A stretch of DNA of 53,599 nucleotides from Myxococcales bacterium (GTDB lineage: Bacteria; Myxococcota; Polyangia; Nannocystales; Nannocystaceae): NCBI GenBank assembly GCA_016793465.1, contig JAEUJW010000021.1:1-53599 (forward strand). Reading direction: 5' to 3'. A program made the translations under genes and the position numbers. The notes beneath the pieces are model-generated. The model was not told where the DNA came from. It saw nothing but the letters and a program-made list of their open reading frames with translations, and did not search any database. Shown here piece by piece: positions 1-7,963 of the stretch; the first letter of the stretch is position 1; every line of letters starts with the position of its first letter.

Positions 1-205
1 GCCAGGGTCCGGCGTCGGAGCGCAGCGAGGGCTTGCCGAACACCTCGGCGCCCTCGCTGTGCCAGTAGCAGTCCTGCGGGCACACCTCGTACGACTCGTC
101 GGGCTCGCAGATGTGGTTTTGATTGCATGCGCCGCTGTCGAGGCCGCCGTCGAGGCAGGCGGGCAGGGTGAGGCACAGGGGGAGCCAGCGGGCAGGCCGA
201 CGCAT
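1..205 (-). CDS. N-terminus of a Cys-rich lipoprotein, cut by the window edge
   Basis: Reading leftward from an ATG at 205 there is an open frame of 68 codons to the window edge. It begins MRRPARWLPLCLTLPAC, which is a short basic n-region, a hydrophobic stretch and a lipobox LPAC with the acylated Cys at residue 17. The mature part is rich in Cys and acidic residues (CNQNHIC, CPQDCYW), as in the other secreted lipoproteins of this window. The family cannot be named from 68 residues. It is divergent from the gene at 270 with 64 bp between the two starts, so that short gap should hold both promoters. Confidence 0.6.
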   Translation of the reverse strand, partial: MRRPARWLPLCLTLPACLDGGLDSGACNQNHICEPDESYEVCPQDCYWHSEGAEVFGKPSLRSDAGPW

Positions 206-269
206 GGCCCGTTCATACCACGAGGGCGCGGACTTGAGTTTGCGGGGGTTCCTGGCTAGTGTGCGCGCC

Positions 270-1715
270 ATGTCCGGACTGCCCGCGGTCGTCTCGCTCG
301 CGCTCTGCCTGGCGGACGTGCCGGCGCCGGTGCACGCGGTGCACGCAGCGGCGCCCGCGTCGACGCCGGCGAGCCCGCGGGTGTGGCGATGTGGTGACAA
401 TCAGGCCAGGTACAAGCCGACGGACCCGGACGCGCAGAAGTACTGGCGCGACCACGTGCCCGGCTTCATCAAAGCCGACGCCAACCAGCGCGCGGCGATC
501 CTCGAGGCGGCGTGGACGAGCACCAAGGACGCCTGCTTCCTGTACTTCCTGTACCGCGCGAACGAGCGGGCCGGGCACTTTATCAAAGCGTACGAGCAGG
601 CGCGGGCGCTGCAGGCGGTCGGGCCGGGGATCCCCGAGGACGCCGCGGAGTACGTGCTGCAGGTGCTCGAGGGCACGAGAGATTGTGACGTCGAGGTGCG
701 GGTGGAGGACGGGCTGGCGCCGGTCGAGGTGCGGGCGACCTACGAGGGGCTCGCCGACGGCGACGACCTGACCGGGCGCTGCTCCGCGAGCCCGTGCACG
801 CACACGTTCACCGGTTCGCAGCAGAAGGACTTAATTATTAAACAGGCGGTGCGGGTCGGGCGGTGGACGTTCGTCGCGGGCGCGGGCAGCGAATTCACGG
901 GCGACTCGGCGTCGCCGGGCGAGGCGGCGGATCGGCGCACGGTGATGGTCGATCACTGCGGGGCGCCGCAGGTGCTGACGCTGAAGAAGGCGACGCCGAA
1001 GCCGGCGCCGACGCCGGCGGCGCCGCCGCCGGTCGTGGCGCCGCCGGCCGCCCCCGCGACCCCGCCGGCGGCGCAGCCGGAGCCGGCGCCGATCGCCAAA
1101 CCGCCGGTGCACGACATGCGGCGGCTCAGCAACATCGGGCTCGGCATCGGCGCGGGGCTGGTGGTCGGCGGCGGCGTGCTGCTCGGCGTGGGCGCGGCCC
1201 AGTGGAACAGCGTGTACGACGCGGACGTGGACGAGTGCAACGCCGCGGGAGAGAACGGCACGGCGCGCTGTCGTGCGGGCCTCGTCGGGCCGACGCGGCT
1301 GCGCGGGGCCGGGGCCGGCGTCTTCGGGGCCGGGGCGGGGCTGCTGATCCCGGCGATGGCGCTGCGGCGCACGCTGACGACCCGGCGCGCGGTGTGGCTG
1401 CCGGTCGTCGGAGGCGTGGCCGCGGCCGCCGGCGTGGCCCTCGTGGTCGTCGGCGCGACGATGTTTAATAACAACTACGGCGGCGACGCGAGCACGCCGT
1501 GGGCGGAGCGCGCGGCCGGGTCGATGCACGTGCACACGGTCGGGGCGGCGCTCGCCGGGTTCGGCGTCGGCATGCTCGGGGCCTCGCTGGCCCGCTGCCT
1601 GTGGCGCGGGGCCTGCAAGTCGGGGCCGCGGACGGAGAGCGCGGCATCGACGCTCAAGGTGGCGCCGACGCGGCTGCCGGGCGGCGCGGGCGTGGCGTTC
1701 GCGGGCAGGTTCTGA
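270..1715 (+). CDS. exported/membrane protein with Pro-rich linker and four C-terminal TM segments
   Basis: 481 residues from the ATG at 270. This start was preferred to upstream frame extensions because it opens directly on a hydrophobic signal-like segment (MSGLPAVVSLALCLADVPA). Residues about 30-235 form a Cys-containing globular domain that I do not recognise. Residues about 241-280 are a Pro/Ala linker. Four hydrophobic segments follow at about 288-310, 347-365, 377-397 and 423-442. The arrangement, an extracytoplasmic domain tethered by a Pro linker to a small membrane domain, is common in myxobacterial proteins that often carry a PEGA-like domain; a PEGA fold here is only a guess. Two A/T islands lie inside it (831-842 and 1464-1471), using TTA, ATT, AAA and AAT codons unlike the rest of the gene. 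Function unknown. Confidence 0.75.
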   Translation: MSGLPAVVSLALCLADVPAPVHAVHAAAPASTPASPRVWRCGDNQARYKPTDPDAQKYWRDHVPGFIKADANQRAAILEAAWTSTKDACFLYFLYRANERAGHFIKAYEQARALQAVGPGIPEDAAEYVLQVLEGTRDCDVEVRVEDGLAPVEVRATYEGLADGDDLTGRCSASPCTHTFTGSQQKDLIIKQAVRVGRWTFVAGAGSEFTGDSASPGEAADRRTVMVDHCGAPQVLTLKKATPKPAPTPAAPPPVVAPPAAPATPPAAQPEPAPIAKPPVHDMRRLSNIGLGIGAGLVVGGGVLLGVGAAQWNSVYDADVDECNAAGENGTARCRAGLVGPTRLRGAGAGVFGAGAGLLIPAMALRRTLTTRRAVWLPVVGGVAAAAGVALVVVGATMFNNNYGGDASTPWAERAAGSMHVHTVGAALAGFGVGMLGASLARCLWRGACKSGPRTESAASTLKVAPTRLPGGAGVAFAGRF

Positions 1716-1779
1716 GCGCGGCCGTCCCGGGGCGCGCGGCGGGCGTCGTGCGATCGGCGGGCCCGGGGCGGTGGGTGAC

Positions 1780-1795
1780 ACCGCGGGACCGCGGT
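1780..1795. other. small G+C hairpin between convergent genes
   Basis: ACCGCGG-GA-CCGCGGT forms a perfect 7-bp inverted repeat between the stops of the convergent genes ending at 1715 and 1839. No U-tract follows on either strand, so it is at most a weak or factor-assisted bidirectional terminator. Confidence 0.25.
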
Positions 1796-1838
1796 CTCCA
1801 CGAGGGGGGACGAGACGGTCGGGTCCGCGGCGCGGCGC

Positions 1839-3782
1839 TCACAGCTTGGCGGCGACGCGCACGCCGATCTCGCTGGCGTCACCGGCGGGCACGTCGAACA
1901 CCGCGCGGTAGACCGCGCCGGAGTCGTCCTGCATGTAGAGGGTGGTCTCGCCGGCCGCGAGTTTAATTTTCTCGTGCGAGGTGTCGCCGGCGCCGTCGAG
2001 GTCGAGGCTCGAGACCTTGCACGAGGGGGCGACCTCGGGGCAGTCGAAGAACCCGGGGTTGGGGTAGTGGTCGTCGGGGGTGCCGTCCTTCAGGTCGGCG
2101 GGGGTGCTGAAGAACAGGTACGGCTGGCCGTCGGCCCCGCGGCGATAATAAAGATCGACGTCGCCGTTGTTCTTCTTGTAGTCGCCGAGCAGCTTGTCGG
2201 AGATGGCGCCGGCCTGGTCCTGCAGGAACGGGCGCACGGCCTCGGCGACCTGCGAGCCGGACACGCCGATGGGGATGTCGAACAGGGTGAAGGCCACGTC
2301 GGCGCCGCCCTCGGCGATGTCGCCGCCCGGCGGGGTGTGCAGGGCGACCTGGGCGACCTCGTTGATCAGCTCCCACACGTACTGGTCCTTCGGCGGGTTG
2401 CCGAGGTCGAAGATGATGTCGAAGTGGGTCCAGCCGGTCGGGCCGGGGCCGACGTCGATCTGGGCCCCGAACGCGCACGAGTGGAACACCGTGTCCGTGT
2501 AGCACTTCGAAAACACTCGGTCCTTGTACTTGAGGCGGCCGCCGGCCACCACGATCGACTCGAGCAGCCACTTGTCGATCGCCCAGGCCGAGCCCGGCCA
2601 CATCGCCTTCACCATGGCCTCGAACTCGGGCAGGTTCTGCTTGCAGGCGTCGTCGCCCGCGCACGAATTGATGAAGCTGTCGTGCTCGTAGACGGCGAAG
2701 CGCATGTCGACGGTGGGCGACTCGGCGACGCCGGTGATCGAGAACTTGTCGGGGTCGAGGAAGTCGAACTCGAGCACGTCCTCGTAGGTCGGGCCGACGT
2801 TGTCGACCACGGTCGACAGGTAGTCCTTGCCCTTGTCGAGGTCGACGCCGTCGAGCAGGCGCAGGTTGCTCTGGGCCTCGACCTTCATGCGAAACTCGGG
2901 GGTGAGCACCTCGCTGAAGGTGTCGAACGAGGGGTCGAGGATGCCGGGGTGGTCGCCGCTCGGGCCGAGCTTGGTCTTCAGGGTCGCGAGGTCGGTGAGC
3001 GCGTCCTCGAGGTTGACGGGCAGCTTGGTGCCGTCGCCGCCGATCGCCGGGTGGGTGGCGAGCAGGCGCTGCTGCAGCGAGACGACCAGCTCGGGGGTGG
3101 TGATGAACTCCTCGTTGCGGGCGATGCCGAGGGTCTCGGCGAGGATGCCGCCGAAGTCGCAGTCGCCGTCGTTGGGCGGGTTGGGGTCGCCCTCGCAGTT
3201 GCTCTCGTCGATGAGGCCGGCGAGGTCGGCGACGCCCGCGATCGAGGTGCCGGTGACGTCGCAGTTGGCCGGGGTCATGGTCAGGATGCGCAGCAGCGAG
3301 TACTCGGCGCTCGACTGCCAGGTGTTGTCGGGGCCCTTGAAGGACTGGCCGAGGGGGGTCAGGCTGCAGTCGTGCTTGGGGTCGGGGTTGTCCTGCTGCC
3401 AGGCGGTGCCGCAGGCGTTTTTAATTTGGTCGAGCGTGTTCTCGAGCAGGGCCTGCGAGTCGATCTCGATGAGGGCGATGTCCCTGGCGGCCGGGCCGAA
3501 CAGCTCGGCGGACTCCTGCTTGTTCATCTCGAGCACCAGCGGGGGGACCGGGTCGTCGTTGAGGCGGAGCACGAACTCCTGCTCGGGGCCGAAGTCGCCG
3601 GGCTCGCCCGCGGTGTCGCCGGTGGTCGGAGGCTCGCTCGCGCTCGCCTCGGTGGCGGGCGTGGTCGCCGTGGTCGTGGTCGAGGGGTCGCCGGTGCCGC
3701 CGTCTCCGCCGCCGCTGCAGCCGAGCAGCCACGCGAGGGAGCACAGCACGGGGGTCGGGGGACGCGGGCGTGAGGCAGGCAT
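1839..3782 (-). CDS. large secreted lipoprotein of unknown family
   Basis: 647 residues from the ATG at 3782. The signal peptide ends in a lipobox LLGC with Cys22. A Gly- and then Thr/Ser/Glu-rich linker follows (about 23-65, with TTTTATTPATE), and then an acidic soluble domain of about 580 residues. The domain has well-spread Cys residues and motifs such as DLYYRRGADG near the C-terminus, and shows no recognised catalytic signature. By its signal and linker the protein should sit on the cell surface or in the outer membrane. Three A/T islands lie in it (1962-1970, 2145-2152 and 3418-3427), each placing AT-rich codons at Ile-Lys, Leu-Tyr-Tyr or Ile-Lys-Asn. It is monocistronic: the next upstream gene is separated by a terminator. 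I do not recognise a family. Confidence 0.8.
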   Translation of the reverse strand: MPASRPRPPTPVLCSLAWLLGCSGGGDGGTGDPSTTTTATTPATEASASEPPTTGDTAGEPGDFGPEQEFVLRLNDDPVPPLVLEMNKQESAELFGPAARDIALIEIDSQALLENTLDQIKNACGTAWQQDNPDPKHDCSLTPLGQSFKGPDNTWQSSAEYSLLRILTMTPANCDVTGTSIAGVADLAGLIDESNCEGDPNPPNDGDCDFGGILAETLGIARNEEFITTPELVVSLQQRLLATHPAIGGDGTKLPVNLEDALTDLATLKTKLGPSGDHPGILDPSFDTFSEVLTPEFRMKVEAQSNLRLLDGVDLDKGKDYLSTVVDNVGPTYEDVLEFDFLDPDKFSITGVAESPTVDMRFAVYEHDSFINSCAGDDACKQNLPEFEAMVKAMWPGSAWAIDKWLLESIVVAGGRLKYKDRVFSKCYTDTVFHSCAFGAQIDVGPGPTGWTHFDIIFDLGNPPKDQYVWELINEVAQVALHTPPGGDIAEGGADVAFTLFDIPIGVSGSQVAEAVRPFLQDQAGAISDKLLGDYKKNNGDVDLYYRRGADGQPYLFFSTPADLKDGTPDDHYPNPGFFDCPEVAPSCKVSSLDLDGAGDTSHEKIKLAAGETTLYMQDDSGAVYRAVFDVPAGDASEIGVRVAAKL

Positions 3783-3913
3783 GGCAGGCAGCCTGCGACG
3801 GTAACACGGGGCTCCGCGCGTGTCAGGGGCGCCGGATGCAGGCGGCGCGCGGCGAGGCGGCGACGGCGCTGGGCGGGCCGCGAGCCGTCGGGATGTTCGG
3901 CGGCGGCCGGACG

Positions 3914-3974
3914 AAAAATTAAGTCGACTAAAATTGCGAGGGCCCCGGACACCGAAGGTGTGCGGGGCCCTCGC
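3914..3974 (-). terminator. strong intrinsic terminator of the DUF1501 operon
   Basis: The arms GCGAGGGCCCCG (3936-3947) and CGGGGCCCTCGC (3963-3974) pair perfectly over 12 bp. An inner 5-bp extension ACACC/GGTGT closes on a GAA loop. Read leftward, the hairpin is followed by an AATTTTAG...TTAATTTTT tract (3935-3914), giving the U-rich run of a Rho-independent terminator. It lies about 20 bp past the stop of the leftward gene ending at 3994, so it should end the transcript that begins upstream of 7649. Confidence 0.88.
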
Positions 3975-3993
3975 GGGTCTCGCGGGTCGTGGA

Positions 3994-5319
3994 TCAGCCG
4001 AACAGGTTCATCTCGTCGGCGGCGTCGATCGAGAGCGGGTAGAACTGCATGAGCTCGTCGCTCTCGATGCCGGCGAGGCGGCGCAGGTTCTGGTGGATGT
4101 GCTTCGGCTCGATGTGGATGCCGGAGTCGGCGGGCTTCAGCGTCTTGGGGTCGATGTTCTTGGTGTCGTGGCGATCGGTGGTCTCGCCGATCACGCGGCC
4201 GCCCTTGATGCCCTTGCCCATGGCCATGACGCTGGTGATAGCCCAGTGGTCCTTGCCGTTGGTGTCGTTGTAGCCGGGCGTGCGGCCGAAGTCGGAGCCG
4301 ACGAGCACCACGTAGTTGTCGCCGATCTCCTGGCGGTCCGCCTCGGCGTCGAGGAAGTCGAGGCCCTCGAGGATCTGGTAGAGCCGGGGGATGTGGCTGT
4401 CGTCGTGGTTGCCGTGGGTGTCGAAGCCGCCGATCTCGAGGTTGACGGCGACGGTGATGCCGGCGCGGTAGGCCGCCATGGCCACCTGGATCTGGCGCAG
4501 CAGCGGGTTACCCGACTGATCGAGGTCGGCCGGGAGGTACTGCTGCAGCTTCTTCAGCTCGTTGGAGCCGGTGCGCGAGGCGTACATGGTGCCGACGGCG
4601 CGCTGGACCCGGGGCAGCTGCTCGCGGGCCAGGAGGCGGTCCTTGCGGGCGTTCTGGGCGGCGAGGATGAGGTCGGTGGAGGCCTTGGAGTGGAACTGCG
4701 AGGCTTCGTCGTCGGGGTTCATGCGGTCGGGGTAGGCGATGCGGGCGAGCGCCTGGGTGTTGCCGCTGCGGGTGCGGGCGACCTCTCCCATGGTCTCGTC
4801 GAAGCCGCCGAAGCTGAGGTAGCTCATCGGCAGGTCGCGGCCGTGCACGGCGGCGGCCAGCGCGGCGAAGCTGGGGTAGCCCTCGGCGAGGCGGCCCGAC
4901 CAGGTGTGGCGCGAGCCGGAGTCATGGCCGTTGGTGGCCATGTCGACGCCGTTGATGACCAGGAGCTTCTTGTCGAACTTCTCGAAGAAGCTCTGGAAGT
5001 AGGTCGGGTTGTCCATGCTGCCGAGCGGGGCGTACTTGATGCCGCTCGGAGTGGTGCCGATGTCCTTGGTGAGGTACGAGCGGTTCATGGCCTCGGGGTC
5101 CATGTCGCTGGCCGCGCCCTTGGGGTCGCACAGCGACGTCGGATCCCAGCCGCCGCCGGCGTTGATCATGATGTAGACGGGGCCCTTGTAGGCGGCCGAG
5201 ACCGGCGTGCGGCCGCCGGTCAGGATGCCGGGGCGGGACTGCGGGCGGCCGAACGCGTCGAGGGAGGCGACGGAGAGGCCGGCGAACGAGGCGAGGCTGA
5301 GGAAATGTCGGCGATCCAT
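3994..5319 (-). CDS. DUF1501 family protein, Tat-exported
   Basis: 441 residues. The N-terminus MDRRHFLSLASFAGL has a twin-Arg motif (RRHFLS), so Tat export of a folded protein is likely. The body matches DUF1501, a sulfatase/alkaline-phosphatase-like family: note GGFDTHGNHDD (family Asp-Thr-His) and the late block GSDFGRTPGYN...GKDHW, where family members carry the EFGRTP and DHW signatures. The substrate is unknown in all characterised contexts. It lies 14 bp downstream of the cytochrome-type gene and has its own strong Shine-Dalgarno. The pair DUF1501 plus a CxxCH cytochrome protein of the DUF1549/DUF1588 kind is recurrent in Planctomycetes and Myxococcota, which implies a joint role, perhaps redox-linked degradation. 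A terminator follows the gene. Confidence 0.9.
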   Translation of the reverse strand: MDRRHFLSLASFAGLSVASLDAFGRPQSRPGILTGGRTPVSAAYKGPVYIMINAGGGWDPTSLCDPKGAASDMDPEAMNRSYLTKDIGTTPSGIKYAPLGSMDNPTYFQSFFEKFDKKLLVINGVDMATNGHDSGSRHTWSGRLAEGYPSFAALAAAVHGRDLPMSYLSFGGFDETMGEVARTRSGNTQALARIAYPDRMNPDDEASQFHSKASTDLILAAQNARKDRLLAREQLPRVQRAVGTMYASRTGSNELKKLQQYLPADLDQSGNPLLRQIQVAMAAYRAGITVAVNLEIGGFDTHGNHDDSHIPRLYQILEGLDFLDAEADRQEIGDNYVVLVGSDFGRTPGYNDTNGKDHWAITSVMAMGKGIKGGRVIGETTDRHDTKNIDPKTLKPADSGIHIEPKHIHQNLRRLAGIESDELMQFYPLSIDAADEMNLFG

Positions 5320-5323
5320 GGTG

Positions 5324-5332
5324 CACCTCCTT
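5324..5332 (-). promoter_or_regulatory. strong ribosome binding site of the DUF1501 gene
   Basis: Read leftward the sequence is AAGGAGGTG, close to a full anti-16S complement, four bases before the ATG at 5319. It starts right after the stop of the upstream gene (5334) and confirms the start of the DUF1501 gene. Confidence 0.85.
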
Positions 5333-5333
5333 C

Positions 5334-7649
5334 TTATTCGTGCAGGAACTTGTAGTCCGAGAGCATGTAGGTGAGAACGCCCATCCAGGCGCGGATGGTG
5401 TAGTTGGGGTCAGCGGTCACGCGCTGTTCTTCGGGCAGGTCCTTGCCGGTCCAGTAGTCGTTGGTGGCGCGGCAGGGGCCGGCCAGGTCGGCGCTCTCGG
5501 TGCCGGCGACCACGGCGTTGCGGCCGGTCCGCCAGATGTTGACGTAGAGGTTCTTGACCTCCTGGATCTCGGGGTCGTCGAGGTCGTAGCGCTCGCCGAG
5601 CACGTGCTCGTAGAGGTGCTGGATGTTGGCGAGGATGGCGTCGTTGACCGCGGGCACGGCGAACTGGTTCATGTCCTCGGGCAGGTAGGTGGGCTCGACG
5701 TAGGGGAACAGCAGGCGGTCGGACGGGTCGGCCGAGAAGTCGCGGGCGGTCGAGATGCACGACATCTCGTTGGCCATGCGCAGCGAGATGTTGGCCATGA
5801 TGCCGTTCGGCTCGCTGATGCGCTCGGTGATCGAGTTGGAGTCGATGCCGCCGTAGAAGATCCGGTACTCGTTCATGTTGAGCAGGTACGGGGTCTGGTC
5901 GGGGCCGGGGGACCAGGGGTAGCCGGTGACGGCCTCGATCTTGCGCTCGAGCTGCTCGGGCGCCAGGAACTGGGCGGTGCCGAGCTCGGCGAGCTCCATG
6001 GCCCGCTCCTCCGAGACCTCGCCCTTGACGTTCTTGGCCCGGAAGTAGTCGGTCTTGATGATCTCGCGGAAGACGTGCTTCAGGTTGTAGCCGTTGCCGC
6101 GGAACTTGTCGGCGATCGACTGGATGACGCGGTCCTGGACCTGGAAGGCGGCGAGGGCCTGGGGGTAGTCGGGCTGGGCGGCGTCGAACGGCTCGCTGAG
6201 CGGGTCCTGGCCGAGCAGGCCGCGCCAGACGATGTGCACGGCGGAGGTGGCGAAGCGGTCGTCGGCGACGATCTGCTTGGCGAGCCACTGCTCGGAGGTG
6301 TTGACCTGGTCGTCGGGCATCGGCACGTCGCCGTAGCCCGGCAGGCGCATGTCGGGGAACCAGGTCATCTGCTCGGTGTTCTCGAGCGGGAAGTAGTCGG
6401 CGTTGATGGCCTGGTAGTTCTGGAAGGTGCCGGCGATCGGGTCGACGAGCGCGTGGCAGACCGAGCAGTTGGAGTTGTTGAGCGTCGGGTTGACGGTCTT
6501 GATCGAGGTCGGGTCGATCGGGCGCTCGCCGAGGCGCAGCACGTCGGTGGCGAGGAACAGCTTGTAGATCATCCGCGCGCGGTGGCGGTTGCGGTTGGTC
6601 GCGGTGGTCGGGAAGCGGCTCAGCCACACGGCGGAGGTGAGCACGCCGGCGTGCGGGACGCCCGGCAGCTTGCCCTCGACCATGGCGTAGGGGTCGGCCT
6701 CGTTGTCGAACTTGACGTTCACGCCGTAGGCCTTGGCCGTGTACGGGGTGAGCATGAGGTAGTCGGCGGTCAGGATCTCGGTGTAGGGCCGGTCGCTGCG
6801 CACGACGTGGTTGACGAGGTTGATGGCCTCGCGGGCCAGGCCCTTGTTGGTGGCGCGGGCGGCCTCGTCGCGCAGGCCGTCGTCGTCGATGCCCTCGAAC
6901 CAGTAGGACGGGTACTTGTCGGGGTTGATGAGGGCGACCGCGTCGGTGTTGTTGTAGTAGCGGTCGGTCAGGAACACGTCGTTGTAGATCTCGGTGAGGC
7001 GGTCGTAGAACGCCTCCTCGGCGAAGATCTGGTCGAGCACGGGGTCGAGCGAGTCGATGCCGAGGTCGCGGACCTGCTCGATCTCCGCCTCGGTCGGCAG
7101 GCGGCCGACCAGCGCGAGCGTGGCCTTGCGCAGGGTCTCGACCTCGTCGAGCTGCTCGACGTTGTCGAAGTAGCCGCCGACGTTGATCTGGTCCTCGCAC
7201 TCGACGGGGTTGTCGAAGCGGCGGAGCAGCTCGGCGATGGCGTCGTACTGCTCGCTGCCGGTCTCGAGCTGCATGGCCCCGCCGTGGGTGACGCCGTCCT
7301 GGGTGGGCTTGGCGAGGATCAGCGGCTTGCCGTCGATCTCGTAGCGGGCCAGGTCCTGCATCGTCTTCATGTTGGAGTCGAGGTACCCGGGGACCTGCTC
7401 CGGCAGGAGGATGAACTTGCTGTGCTTGGCCGCGCCCGAGTTGGTGTGACAGCTGACGCACTTGGCCTTCAGCGTCGGGGTCCAGACTTCGTCGCGGAAG
7501 AAGTCGGCGGTGGACACGCACAGGTCGTCCTCCTCCTTGCATCCGCCGAGCCCGAGCGCGGCGCCGGTGGTGAGGGCGGCGAGGGCGAGGCCGGTGGCCA
7601 GGGGGTATTGCGTTCTCGGGCCGGCAGGGCCGTGGCGCTTGGAGGTCAT
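5334..7649 (-). CDS. c-type cytochrome lipoprotein (DUF1549/DUF1588-like, two heme motifs)
   Basis: 771 residues from the ATG at 7649. The ATG at 7664 is 15 bases upstream in frame, but the GGGAG Shine-Dalgarno (7662-7658) overlaps it and sits 8 bases before 7649, so 7649 is preferred. The signal peptide ends in a lipobox LGGC (Cys37). A first heme motif CVSCH (64-68) lies close to the N-terminus. Residues about 175-240 (GRLPTEAEIEQV...) resemble DUF1549. A second motif CSVCH (395-399), followed by DPIAG, resembles the heme-lid DUF1588 region. The protein should be lipid-anchored outside the cytoplasmic membrane with two covalent hemes. It forms an operon with the DUF1501 gene 14 bp downstream. 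Substrate unknown; assignment of the DUFs is from motif memory. Confidence 0.85.
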   Translation of the reverse strand: MTSKRHGPAGPRTQYPLATGLALAALTTGAALGLGGCKEEDDLCVSTADFFRDEVWTPTLKAKCVSCHTNSGAAKHSKFILLPEQVPGYLDSNMKTMQDLARYEIDGKPLILAKPTQDGVTHGGAMQLETGSEQYDAIAELLRRFDNPVECEDQINVGGYFDNVEQLDEVETLRKATLALVGRLPTEAEIEQVRDLGIDSLDPVLDQIFAEEAFYDRLTEIYNDVFLTDRYYNNTDAVALINPDKYPSYWFEGIDDDGLRDEAARATNKGLAREAINLVNHVVRSDRPYTEILTADYLMLTPYTAKAYGVNVKFDNEADPYAMVEGKLPGVPHAGVLTSAVWLSRFPTTATNRNRHRARMIYKLFLATDVLRLGERPIDPTSIKTVNPTLNNSNCSVCHALVDPIAGTFQNYQAINADYFPLENTEQMTWFPDMRLPGYGDVPMPDDQVNTSEQWLAKQIVADDRFATSAVHIVWRGLLGQDPLSEPFDAAQPDYPQALAAFQVQDRVIQSIADKFRGNGYNLKHVFREIIKTDYFRAKNVKGEVSEERAMELAELGTAQFLAPEQLERKIEAVTGYPWSPGPDQTPYLLNMNEYRIFYGGIDSNSITERISEPNGIMANISLRMANEMSCISTARDFSADPSDRLLFPYVEPTYLPEDMNQFAVPAVNDAILANIQHLYEHVLGERYDLDDPEIQEVKNLYVNIWRTGRNAVVAGTESADLAGPCRATNDYWTGKDLPEEQRVTADPNYTIRAWMGVLTYMLSDYKFLHE

Positions 7650-7664
7650 CGGGTCGGCTCCCAT

Positions 7665-7963
7665 CAGTGGACAGGTTGTCGAAAGCGTCGGCGCGGAGGT
7701 CTCACGATTCGCGCGCAGGACGTGATCACCTTCTCAGGAATCACCGAGGGTCGCAAGCGTTGCTGGGTGTCGCTTTCGCGGCGACCGGAGCGGACGGGGC
7801 GCGCGGGTGCGGGCGCGTGACGTCGCGGCAGTCGCCGATCGGCCGGCGGCGGGACGATCGCCGGCCGCGAGCTGGCCCAACGGACAGCTTCGGGAGGCGG
7901 GGGCAGGCGCCCGCGTCGGGGCTCACGGCGGGGGATCGCGGCGGGCCCGCCGGCCGCCGGGGG
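7665..7963. other. intergenic region upstream of the cytochrome/DUF1501 operon
   Basis: Both flanking genes point left, so this gap holds the 3' end of one transcription unit and the promoter of the next. A perfect GGCGGGCCCGCC palindrome lies near 7938-7949, just past the stop of the lipoprotein gene, but no U-tract follows it. No gene is visible. Confidence 0.4.
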
